From assembly GCA_934045905.1 (NCBI GenBank), contig OW203766.1, forward strand, positions 28,142,309 to 28,206,308: DNA of 64,000 nt, written 5' to 3'. Positions 41,869 to 53,000 of the stretch are shown piece by piece. The translations under genes and the position numbers were made by a program. The DNA comes from Leuctra nigra (lineage: Eukaryota; Arthropoda; Insecta; Plecoptera; Leuctridae). The notes under the pieces are model-generated. The model was not told the origin of the DNA, did not search any database, and was given only the letters and a program-made list of their open reading frames with translations. How positions within the stretch are numbered: the first letter of the stretch is position 1; every line of letters begins with the position of its first letter.

Positions 41869-44800
41869 GGTCGGCCACGGCAGCTTGCAGCCTCTGGCGT
41901 CCTGTGATCGGCGTGTAGCTGGACATCGGGAACGTGCGGGTGATGGCGTCGTTCAGAGAGCGCAGTGTAGAGGTCAGGTCAATCTCCTAGGCCAGAGACA
42001 AATCACGTCATACAACCATGTTCCATGCATATCCACACAAAACTATGAGCTTTCTTACGACGTGTTACATCATAAATCATTCGATCACCAAACCAGTCCT
42101 CAGCTTTGTGTGGATCAATTCCCATCATCTTCATATTCTTCATCATCCTGCCTTTCTATCATTATCATAATCATTTTTTCCGTCGCCATTTGCCGAGTTG
42201 TAGAACAGGGCGACGTTAAACAATTAAAAGTTTGTCACGTTTGGTTTGTCTCACGTTTAGTTTGTCTCACGTTTGGTTTGCCTCCCGTTTGGTTTGTCTG
42301 TCGTTTAGATTGTCTCACGTTTGGTTTGTCTCACGTTTAGTTTGTCTCACGTTTGGTTTGTCTCACGTTTAGTTTGTCTCACGTTTGGTTTGTCTCACGT
42401 TTGGTTTGTCTCACGTTTAGTTTGTCTCACGTTTGGTTTGTCTCACGTTTAGTTTGTCTCACGTTTGGTTTGTCTCACGTTTAGTTTGTCTCACGTTTTG
42501 TTTGTCATACTCACGTTTGGTTTCACGTATTGCTGCAGAGTCCTGGCAGTCTGCTCGAAATATTCCTCGCCGTACTCATAACGTAGTTCAGGACTCAGAT
42601 GTTGCCAGCTGTCGCGACATTGTTGCAAGATCTCCTCGTTGCTCAGGCTTGTGCTGCCTGAGAGAGAAACAGCACAAGCTATTGTCAGTCCTGAGACTAA
42701 TTGATAGGATTCTGACAAACAATTAAGGCGTGGAATACTCTAAAGTTTAAGTGTATTGAGTTTACTCATTTCTAAATTACATTCAATTGAAGGTAAAAAA
42801 GTAAACGATCTCACTTTTGGGTGACTATCAACACTAATTCAAAACTGACTTACTTTAAAATATTTATGTTACACCAAAATGATTGATAATATACTCTGTT
42901 TTATCTATACCAGTTGATAGACGACCAGAGGCGTAACTTCAGAATTCTGGTCCCACCACGCAAAATATTTTTTGGGACTTTCATACTTTTTTAGTGCCTT
43001 TACCGTAAAACTTTTAAGTTTGAAATGGTTAAAGCGCTTGCATAAAAAAGAGCATAAAACATTCACCTAAAACTTTCACATAAAAAACTCACTCAGTGAG
43101 TGAGTACGATTAATAAAGTACAAATCCGGCCACAGTTCCCGAACATCTTACTGTTCGACCGACAGTGCCAAGCTGTCCTCGAAGCCGGGTCACGTACCTG
43201 TAGTGAAATCAGCGGGCTCCACCAGCACGACGTCAACTCCCCACCTCCTCATCTCCAGACGCAGCACTTGACTGAAGCCGTGCACCGCAGCCTGCGCAGC
43301 ACAATGTGCAGCGCGGTATTGCGCGGGCAGCCGACCCAGCAGGCTCACCACAGTCACCAGTCGACCTGCGCAAGGAATAGTGTTCATCCCACATATGCCA
43401 CCATTTGTAACTCCCCTTCCTCATCTCCAGACGCAGCACTTGACTGAAGCCGTGCACCACAGCCTGCGCAGCACAATGCGCAGCGCGGTACTGCGCACGC
43501 AGCCGACCCAGCAGGCTCACCACAGTCACCAGTCGACCTGCGCTTGGAATAGAGTGTTCATCCCACATATGCCACCATTTGTAACTCCCCTTCCTCATCT
43601 CCAGACGCAGCACTTGACTGAAGCCGTGCACCGCAGCCTGCGCAGCACAATGTGCAGAGCGGTTCTGCGCGGGCAGCTGACCCAGCAGGCTCACCACAGT
43701 CACCAGTCGACCTGCGCATGGAATAGAGTGTTCATCCCACATATGCCACCATTTGTAACTCCCCTTCCTCATCTCCAGACGCAGCACTTGACTGACGCAG
43801 TGCACCGCAGCCTGCGCAGCACAATGCGCAGCGCGGTACTGCGCAGGCAGCCGACCCAGCAGGCTCACCACAGTCACCAGTCGACCTGCGCATGGAATAG
43901 AGTGTTCATCCCACATATGCCACCATTTGTAAAATCGAGATTTTTTTTAAAAAAGGGATGGCGGCCGTTTTTAAGCAGAGCTTCCATGGGGTAGAGGGGG
44001 GGCAAGTGGTGCTGAGACACGGGGGAATTAAGCTGACATTATCTTTAGTATTTTGTTTTATAACGGACAAGATCGGGGCTAGAACTACGGACATGTGCTA
44101 CTATACATCGCATGAGAATTTGATGTGATTATTTTTAAATCTTGTCAGATAAAATCTGGTAGTAAGAAGTAATAAACAATTTTCAGTCGAAGTCAAGAAA
44201 ATAAGTCATCGAATGTTGATACCTATGAACCTGCACCGTAAACAATGCAATTCTATACACAAAACAGAGTTTGCATGTCAAATCTGCATGATCATAACAT
44301 AATTGAACAATTCAACATTGATGCTTAGAGGAGCGGAACCTCTTTTGACTAAAAATATTATGAAATAAGCACATCTCAATATATTGAAGAGTAACTCCGA
44401 GCATGTAATTATGAAATCAAAAATAGACTCTATTTCAATGAAACGCCAGGAATCGTTCCATTGTTTGAGCACTGATGTTGGCAAGATAAGTTTGGCTACT
44501 TCGTTCAGCAGTTGCGTCACTATTTTAAGTGTTCATTGAACTAGTTGGCCTGAAGATGATGAGATGAATGAGTCAGAGTTGTCTTTAGAGTCTTGACTTT
44601 CACGTCCGCAAACAGCTGTGTAGTGAGTGGGATGACAGGACTTCACATGATTCGCTGCATCGGTTAGGAGGCATGCAAGTGAGGAAGACGTTATAGAAAT
44701 CCAGTCTTTCGTATTTTGATCATGTTGTACACTCATCAAGGGAAAAACGGTGCTCGAAAGAAACGGATTGGTTGTAAAAGATTTATAGGAACCATTCAAA

Positions 44801-47800
44801 GATTCTAGCTTGTCATCTAATTCTATTTGGTATATCTGATTTCATTGATATTAAAAATGTTTGATTGTTCAGCAACCTGACCAGCAGCCGATCTGTTTTC
44901 TTCGATATGGTTTTCTTTTGTAGTGTGTAGGACCTAAACATTGCTTCAACGTACATTTTGTATGATTTGTTTTCAAGTTCAATCAAACTTCTCTTACTTG
45001 TAATTTCGTAGTATTATTATTTTATTTTGTCGAAGAGAAATCATAATTTTTCCAGTAATTTTTAAATAACAGTTTTTAGCTTTCAGATTTTCTTTAAAAT
45101 GGATTTTAGGATGGCTTGTGTGTTTATATTGTCATTATCCGTGATGTTGTCTTGCTCACCTTTGCTCCTCCTGAGCAGGGGCAAGAACGCTTGAGTGAGA
45201 CGCACAGCTCCCAGAAGATTGACCTCCACAGCGCGTCTGAAGCCAGGGAACTGGATCCACTCCACTTCTCCGAACATCGCCACCTTCGGTTGATTCACAA
45301 CAGCCCACAGTCCTGGAGAGAAACAAGACGATCACAACACAGCATCCCACAGTCCTGGACAGAAACAAGACGATCGCAACAGGGATCTCCCAAACACGTC
45401 CCTTAGTAAATCAAATGTGACGACGGTAAAGGAGAACATTGGTATGATCGTTTCAGCAAGAATATCAATATTTTGAAAGCATTTAGATAGAAATTCAATT
45501 AACCACCGGCTAATATCTACAGAAACTAAATGTTTTTAAAAACTCGACTTTGGGGCTGTGCTGTGCATAAAGGACGTCACTCTAAAAATGGGTTATTTTG
45601 AGCCCCCTCCCCCCCCCCCCTCCCGCTTGGCACGCTGTATCACACTTTTCGACCCCCTCCCCTCTAAAAGAAAGTCACAAAACTATCTCTATCTCTAATC
45701 TAATTAAAATTTCTCTGACTTTGAAATGTTTAGCGAAATTTTAGTTCCCGACTGAAATTTAAAATGCTTTCAAATGCCTACATCAAAACGTGACGTCACA
45801 CTGGCTAAAGACCCCCCCCCCCCCCTCGTCACACATTTTTCCTATACTGGTGCACCCCCTCCCCCGCTGCAGCGTTACGTTCTTCATGCACATCACCTTT
45901 CAATATCTCCAAATGGCTTTTATACTCCCATACTATAGGTGTATATCTCCAATACTTCCAGTGTATTTGCTAATTAAGTTGCCCTTCGTAAACTAGCTTA
46001 GAGAATAGAATGAAAAGTTACCATTTGAATGTTCCGTGACGTACTTCAGTGCATCATGGACTTGCTTGTCGGAGGTGACATCTAGCGGCAGGATGTGAAC
46101 TCTGCCTGACAACTCTGCCTTGAGACTCTTCGCTTCTTCTTGGTTCTCGTTGTAGCAGGCGAAGACCGTGAATCCCAGCTCGTCGAGTTGCCGAGTCAGT
46201 GCTGAGCCAAGCCGAGTCTCGCAGTCGATCACAAGCACGCTTTTGCCGGCAGCTGTCACCTGTACCAGATCATCAGGAGATCAAGTATAACATTAGTGAA
46301 GTGAAGTGAATCCCAGCTCGTCGAGTTGCCGAGTCAGTGCTGAGCCAAGCCGTGTCTCGCAGTCGATCACAAGCACGCTTTTGCCGGCAGCTGTCACCTG
46401 TACCAGATCATCAGGAGCTATACTCTCAGCTGATCAAGTGTAAGGGGAAGGATCATCAAGACTGTTGACAGTGAGAATGTAGGTTTCTGTGGAAAACTTC
46501 CATGGAGTCAGGATGATATGAAGGGATGTGTGTTGTGAAAAATATCCGACCGAACCGGGGCTCGAACCCGGGACCTCTCACTTGCCGGGCGAGAGCTCTA
46601 CCAACTGAGCTACCCGATCGGACGGACGGACATTAGACACAACACACTGATGAGGGTTAGAGATCTCCGAGGAGAATGGAATGAAGGTAGAGAATGCTTC
46701 TACGAACTGTCATACCACCGGTGACGATGCTGTCACCATGTCTCATTGCACTGGCGTGCGCAACCCTCTTTTACTCGACTGAACGAGTTGCTTTTCAGCT
46801 CGAATGATGAGAATGTAGGTTTCTGTGGGTGTTGAATGTAGGTGGACATTCAGGAGAATGTAGGTGTTGACAGTTTTGGAATTTTGAACGCCTCAAGAAA
46901 GAGACAGAGTTGTTGATAATGCCTCTTTGTGTAACTTTATAAAAAAAAAAAAAATTATTTCCTATAACGATGAAGCAATTTCCTATAGTCATAGTCACTA
47001 CAAAGCAATGTGCATGACGCATGTGGTAAGCCTACCTGAACTTATACGATACGTGCAGCACTCCTTACAATTTTAACATATAAAATTAAATGAGATGTAT
47101 TAAACGAATGATAGCTCATTCTTTGATTGTTTTGTCAATTGCTACACTGTACTTTCATTATTTTATCAAAACATTTGATATTCCACGATTGTTTAAAAAT
47201 CTATGATATTTTTTTGTAGATTTCACTCTACTTAATTCCATTCTAAATAGTAAATTTACTAGGAATAATCATGTTACAATTTTCCGGTTGACTATGCAAA
47301 TGAAATCATCAACAGAAATGACATGAAATCTGTAAATGTTTGGATTGCGCGGATGTGATGTGAAAGTAGTTGTCTATTATTAAACTTGCGGGGGACATTT
47401 CTATTCGCATCCGAGCAGATGAGTGTACAGATTCTAATGGGCAAGAAGACAGCCATGGAATTTCATTGAAAGATTCAGGAATATTATCAGCATTATTATC
47501 ATTTTTCACGATGGGTAGGTACACTTGGCAAAGAAAAAAATTATCGCTGAACGAATGTGAATTTAAAATAGGAATAAAAAATATACTAAAAAATCAATGC
47601 TATCAATGACATCATACCTTGATCGTGTGTAATAGGCTATCAATGACGTCATACCTTGATCGTGTGTGATAGGCCATCAATGACGTCATACCTTGATCGT
47701 GTGTGATAGGCTATCAATGACGTCATACCTTGATCGTGTGTGATAGGCTATCAATGACGTAATACCTTGATCGTGTGTGATAGGCTATCAATGACGTCAT

Positions 47801-48519
47801 ACCTTGATCGTGTGTGATAGGCTATCAATGACATCATACCTTGATCGTGTGTGATAGGCTATCAATGATGTAATACCTTGATCGTGTGTGATAGGCTATC
47901 AATGACGTCATACCTTGATCGTGTGTGATAGGCTATCAATGACATCATACCTTGATCGTGTGTGATAGGCTATCAATGATGTAATACCTTGATCGTGTGT
48001 GATAGGCTATCAATGACGTAATACCTTGATCGTGTGTGATAGGCTATCAATGACATCATACCTTGATCGTGTGTGATAGGCTATCAATGACGTAATACCT
48101 TGATCGTGTGTGATAGGCTATCAATGACGTCATACCTTGATCGTGTGTGATAGGCTATCAATGACGTAATACCTTGATCGTGTGTGATAGGCTATCATAT
48201 CAATGACGTCATACCTTGATCGTGTGTGATAGGCTATCAATGACATCATACCTTGATCATGTGTGATAGGCTATCAATGACGTAATAAGTGATCGTGTTT
48301 GATTGGCTATCAATGACGTAATACCTTGATCGTGTGGTAGAACATGACGACTGACAGACTAGTGATGGCGAACAACAGGAAGAGTGTGAAAGTGGACACC
48401 TGGGAGATGCGAAGTGTGTTGAGTATGGTTGACATAATCACCGCTGCAGCGTGACTGAACACTACCGGTAGTAAACACCGGTCGAAGATGTCCCACGGCA
48501 AGTCTTGCTGCTCCGGCAT
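41831..48519 (-). CDS. Short-chain dehydrogenase/reductase-like pseudoenzyme (6 exons, 350 residues)
   Basis: Exons are 48519-48325, 46259-46022, 45312-45160, 43365-43198, 42657-42515 and 41986-41831. Phases join into an open 350-residue frame ending in TAG. Two hydrophobic segments near residues 20-35 and 44-60 suggest membrane anchoring. Residues 66 onward match membrane SDRs of the retinol / 17-beta-hydroxysteroid / hydroxybutyrate dehydrogenase group (DELGFTVFACYNEN, FGEVEWIQ, VNLLGAVRLTQAFLPLL). The active-site motifs have changed: TGxxxGxG reads IDCETRLG (76-83), NNAG reads NQPK (151-154), and YxxxK reads HCAAQ (His216, Gln220). The Ser at 203 remains. Oxidoreductase activity is therefore unlikely. 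Each of the six exons has one edge copied into a tandem repeat. Confidence 0.85.
42230..42530 (-). repeat. 16-bp minisatellite carrying the SDR exon 5 splice donor (~18 units)
   Basis: On the minus strand the unit reads CCAAACGTGAGACAAA, which repeats the exon 5 end (CCAAAC) and its donor GTGAG. The array abuts the real donor after 42515 and fills the start of intron 5. CTAAAC variants alternate with CCAAAC. Confidence 0.85.
43385..43925 (-). repeat. Three extra copies of SDR exon 4 (172-174 bp units)
   Basis: Exon 4 with its acceptor occurs four times, with acceptors leading to 43365, 43537, 43711 and 43885. Each copy encodes the GRLVTVVSLLG through VLRLEM segment and keeps His and Gln at the lost YxxxK site. 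Only the copy at 43365 continues to a donor. The three upstream copies run through a short linker into the next acceptor. The 174-bp units keep one frame open for 227 codons; the last junction is 172 bp and breaks it. Confidence 0.85.
44730..44927. mobile_element. Diverged TA-flanked MITE in SDR intron 3
   Basis: Ends CACTCATCAAGG and TAGTGTG are flanked by TA. The interior shares CGAAAGAAACGGATTGG and ACCTGACCAGCAGCC with 7165-7363. Confidence 0.6.
45304..45385 (-). repeat. Duplicated acceptor region of SDR exon 3
   Basis: The segment around the exon 3 acceptor (minus strand TTGTTTCTCTCCAG then GACTGTGGG) occurs at about 45304-45335 and again at about 45349-45383, with TCCAG changed to GTCCAG in the extra copy. 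The period is near 45 bp. Confidence 0.7.
45552..45897. mobile_element. Diverged copy of the GGGGCTGTGCATAAAG MITE
   Basis: The left end reads GGGGCTGTG with a small CTGTG duplication, and the right end is GCACATCACC. The C-rich interior matches 4771-5130. It sits in SDR intron 2. Confidence 0.6.
46306..46412 (-). repeat. Second copy of SDR exon 2 5' end with acceptor
   Basis: About 105 bp here repeats 46170-46276: the first ~90 coding bases of exon 2, its acceptor (GGTACAG) and the adjacent intron. One clear difference is seen (CGTGTCTCGC against CGAGTCTCGC). The copy lies upstream of the exon in transcript order and has no donor of its own. Confidence 0.85.
46545..46800 (-). mobile_element. 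tRNA-derived SINE copy in SDR intron 1
   Basis: The tRNA-like part occupies 46545-46622 and matches the pair at 9250-9800, with the same upstream block. It lies in SDR intron 1 near the duplicated piece of exon 2. Confidence 0.7.
47600..48325 (-). repeat. 37-bp minisatellite carrying copies of the SDR exon 1 splice donor (~19 units)
   Basis: The unit contains GATCAAG then GTATGACGTCAT on the minus strand. That is the last bases of SDR exon 1, its GT donor and the first intron bases. The units abut the real donor at 48325 and run into intron 1. Variants read GTATTACG or GTATGATG. Each unit includes the palindrome ATGACGTCAT or a one-base variant. Confidence 0.85.
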
Positions 48520-50071
48520 TGTGACGAGCAGCTTGGAAATTACAGTTTACTCGTTCGTTCGGCACTCTTTTCACTACTGCATACACTTTTACAACGGTAT
48601 CTAACTTTTACGATGCAAGTTCGTAGATTCCCTTCAAGTTCTTCTTCACTTTTTGGTATCACTTTAAAAATAATATTATTGACTTAATAGTATCAATTTT
48701 CCTTTGTGAACATAATTACACCATCTGTAAATTAAAATTATTCTATTTACACTCAGTAGATAGATACACCTTTTCACTGTAATATTGGTTGTAAGAGAAA
48801 ATATTTTATACGGGTACGAATTTTACAGCCTATTTGCTAGACTCTTGTCACAATTACCGGCACCACTTGTCTGTTTACAATCTAAAGAACATTATCTGTG
48901 ACATTATCGGTGTCCTCTAAGTCTGTTGAAGCTCGACTGACCTACAGAACGAATGCGAATAGCAAGTTGTATTTTTAAACACCGGCAGTCTCGAAAGAAG
49001 CCGAGGTTAAAAATAACATTGCGACGAGCTGCACTGCTTCTAACTTGCCGCTACTTTTTTGCCGTAGAATTCATGAAATCATATCTGACATCATTTTCAT
49101 GAATCTTTAAGACCAAAAGAGGATATTACGTGACTTTTCTACGGAAATGCTATACACATTTTCACTTGGAAGGGTTCAGTTTAGTCCGTATTATCCCTCA
49201 TCAGATAAGTTAGGACACATCTGCTGGAACTAATCTACGCAGAAAAGAACTGCGAAAATACCAGTTATGATGAATTTAGTACTTACTTGCACCTACACTC
49301 TAAATTTGAAAGAGTGAAATCCACTCAAAAAGGATGAAAGTGCACCAAATCAAGACCTGAAGTTGAAGGAAATCCAATGAGCAGCCAAGAACAGCAAACT
49401 TACTCTAATAAAAGGGCAGAGTTATCAAGGTGTTATCAATCAGTGACATTGTTACTTTCCTCATAGTATAAAGATCAGTTCACTCCTTCACTAATATGCC
49501 ATGATAACATACATTCTACTTAAATATGCGTTGAATCCAAAAGCATGTTGCAATTTCAGCGCCCAGCATTGTGAGTAAAACTAAAACGCATTGCGATGCA
49601 AGACGTCTGTTACAGCTAATAGGATTGTGTTTTCTTGACTCCTCATAAAGTTTCGTTCCATATCTTTGTGATTGATATGGTCTCACCCTGACCCCTGTGT
49701 TTCATGATACAGAAAGTATAATATATTTTCTTGGTGAATGTCTTTAAATTAATACACCATGTCTATTCATTTGTAATTATTTATTAAGGATTTCACACAG
49801 GAAATTTATAGTGTATTTTGTTTTACATAAAATAGAGTATGTTCTCATTATCAACCATCTCTCTGCATGCTCTCACATATTTAAATTCATATTCATGGAA
49901 CAGTGGAGTGTCCTTATTCCGAAAAAAAAGTATAAGTTTCTTCTACATAATTTCATAATTGGTTCAGGAGAAAGTTTCTGATGTCGTTTCAAAATAGACT
50001 TTCAATATTTCAGCAACCTATTGTAAATCAAGACAAAAGTAAACTTCATTCTGTAGATATTATAAACAGTA
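48520..50071. other. Spacer between SDR and ionotropic receptor
   Basis: The right side of the SDR should contain its promoter. At about 49125-49560 there is a diverged copy of the interior of the TTAA-flanked element at 60293-60917. No gene is seen. Confidence 0.5.
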
Positions 50072-53000
50072 TCACAGTAAGTATTTCTTCGAAATTTGTT
50101 CGACCACGAGTACGACGCCGCTAAGTGTGAAGCCAGCAGCGAAGAGCACAAGAACTGGCAGTATTTGCTCCAGTCTAACCCCGTGCAGATCCCGGTCAAC
50201 ATTGTCCAGTCGGTTCGGCCAGAACTCCAGACAAATATGTTTCATCACACCAGACTCCCGCATCAGGAGCACTCTGGAAGACACGAGAAATATCACAGAG
50301 CTGTTTATAACACATTTCTATGAGATTTGAAAGATAATGTATAATGTTCAAATAATATGTGTAAAGGAAATTGACAGGAAGTAATTAAAGTCTCGTGTGT
50401 ATGGTCATAATCTCGACGCTAGATGTCGCTAATATGTTTCGTTAGCGCTAAAGACAGTCTGCATGCAATATCGGCAAAGTCAACTTACATGAGGTCCATA
50501 AGGTTTTTATACGGACTTTGTTTCCTTATAGCTATCGACAAAACGTCCTTTTTGAAGATTTCTCTCATTGTGACAATTTCACATGATAGTCCTGTTAAGA
50601 ATGCGGTTTCAATCATGTTTCCTGCCATCCAAGCATATTTCTGCCCACTGCATATTTGCCGGATACCATCGTATCGTTTTTTATTCGTCAGATCCTTGTT
50701 AGGAAGGATTAATTTATAATATAGATCATGGAACACTTTATTTGTCTGCAATTCTTCAATCTGAAACAAAAAGTCAACAATCAACAAACTTGCCAGGAAT
50801 ATTTCAAGATGTGAGTGAAATTATAATAGGGAAGTGAAGTGAAATTTAGATTTTAGAATAATACATATTTTATGAAAGTTGAGATGTTGTTGAAGATAGA
50901 TGTTGTATTATTTTTGTTGTGTGATGAATAGTTTTCAAGGAACGAATTAACAAAGTTTGGTAGATTGTAGCTGAAATCCATGAAACACAATTTGACGTCA
51001 CACATCGAGTCGGGCCGTATAGATAATGTTAGCCAGAGCCGTTCTATGAATCCCGTAACACAGAGAACACGGCGTGTGACGTACAGCTTGTTTTTGCAGA
51101 GGAGTGAAATGTCGAAAACTAATAAATTAATTATGGGAAATAATAATAATAATCTTTAATCCTTTTTTTTCCAAATTACAGTGGGTTAAGGAGGTAAATA
51201 CAAGGGCCTAATTAATGAAACCGGCTGGCCGGGCCTGACGTTTCTTCTGTATTCTCTTCATCTTCATCATCTTCTTCTCCATCTTCAACTTCTTCTCCTC
51301 CTTCCTCCTCAACTTTTTCTACAAGTCTTCTCCATATGTCCACGTCTTCCCACCACTTTTCATCTCTGATCTTCATCCACGACTCCCCTCTCTCTTCCAC
51401 AGCCGCCACCACTCCATTCATCCACTTTGTTCTTGGTCTTCCTCTCTTTCTTTTCCCATCAATTGCTGCTCGCTCTGCCTCCCTCCTTGGAATTCTTTCC
51501 GGTGCCATTCCTTTCCATCGTCTATACCACCTCAACCTCTCTTTTCCCAATTTGAAACCTAGAGCCTCCACTCCCAGATCTTTCCTTATCTTTGTACTTC
51601 TTACCTTGTCAAGTTTTGTCAATCCTGCTAAACTTCTTAAAAACTTCATCTCTGCCCCTTGTAATTTCACTTCTTCCTTCCCTCCCATTAGCCAGGTTAC
51701 TGCTGCATACGTTAAGATCGGTACAAAGTACATCTTGTACAGTAGTACCTTACACCTACGTGGCATGTCTTCGTTCCACAACAGTTTCCTCACACTCTGA
51801 TAAAACCCTATGGGAAATACATGAATTAAAAAAATATAATAAAATGTCACATTGCTCTTTGAGGCTATTCTGTATATAAACAAAATATAATCTCAACATT
51901 CACCTATTCCCCATTGTTTAAAAAATGATTGGCAATGTTAGTACGTAATTCCAAAAGGACAGCAATTGAAATCAATGCAAGAATCCGGGCCTACTCGAGT
52001 AGAATAGAAGTGACCTACTGGGAAGTAGAACTTGAGGCTGTCTTCCGGAAAGCCTAGCTTGTACGAGCCGTCATCCACGAACTCTTGCAGCGTGTTGAAG
52101 GGAAGTTCTGATCTCTGCACGGTGAGGAACGAGGTGAGGGCTCCGGAGTAAGCGGCGATCACAACAGTTGCAGTCGCACCGGCAATCAACATCACCATTC
52201 GAGAAGATGTACGTGTGAGCGCATGCGTACCTGAACATTCATTACAAGTCTCTGCACTTTTATGCATTCTTCCTCATTCCTAAATTTAGTATTATAAAAA
52301 AATGTACCTTCACAAATGTTTGACTCCCCCATGAATGTGAGTGCAAAAGTGTCAAATCTGCACCACCCAACAAAAGTGTTCAAATTCGACCATTGATCTT
52401 TTATATTCCATTGTCTTGTCCCCCCCACCCCCCTCAACACCACTCAAAATAAAGACCCTACTCTAACTAAATATTTTCTCAGCGAATGGGATCGATAAAG
52501 ATAATTACATATTATACTTACTTTGGTAGCAGAAGAGAGCTAATATCTGAAATATAGAGTCAAACATCTGAAGAGATTGTTGGAGATGTCGTGTTTTAGC
52601 CAGTACAAAGCTGACTACAAGAATAGAAATCAAGATGGCGGACCAGAGCTTTGATTCAAATGGAGCTAAGAAGCGTGTCCATTGTAAGCTGAAAGCGTCT
52701 GGTTTGCGCAGATGTATCTGTATGCTGGAAAAAAACAAATATCGACAATTAAAATGACAAAGAAATTATTTAACAGACTCAATTGACCATCTTTCTGACG
52801 TCACAAACAATGACACAATCTATGTGTTTGTTTTATACGATCTACGGTATTCAGAAGAAGTCGAGATCAAAAACATTATGACAATATTGACTTAAATTAT
52901 AAATTTAATGAGCTAACATGTCACAAATGTCCACAAAGCTCCAAATTGTTATTAATACCTGGTGACTACTAGTGGTGTGAGATAATCAATGGCTTCCAAA

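Noticed and set aside
43380..43994. 204-codon plus-strand open frame
   Set aside because: It is the antisense shadow of the repeated SDR exon 4.
40790..48325. CRISPR-like arrays (regular repeats of 37-46 bp)
   Set aside because: Units are head-to-tail without unique spacers and derive from exon edges of a eukaryotic gene.
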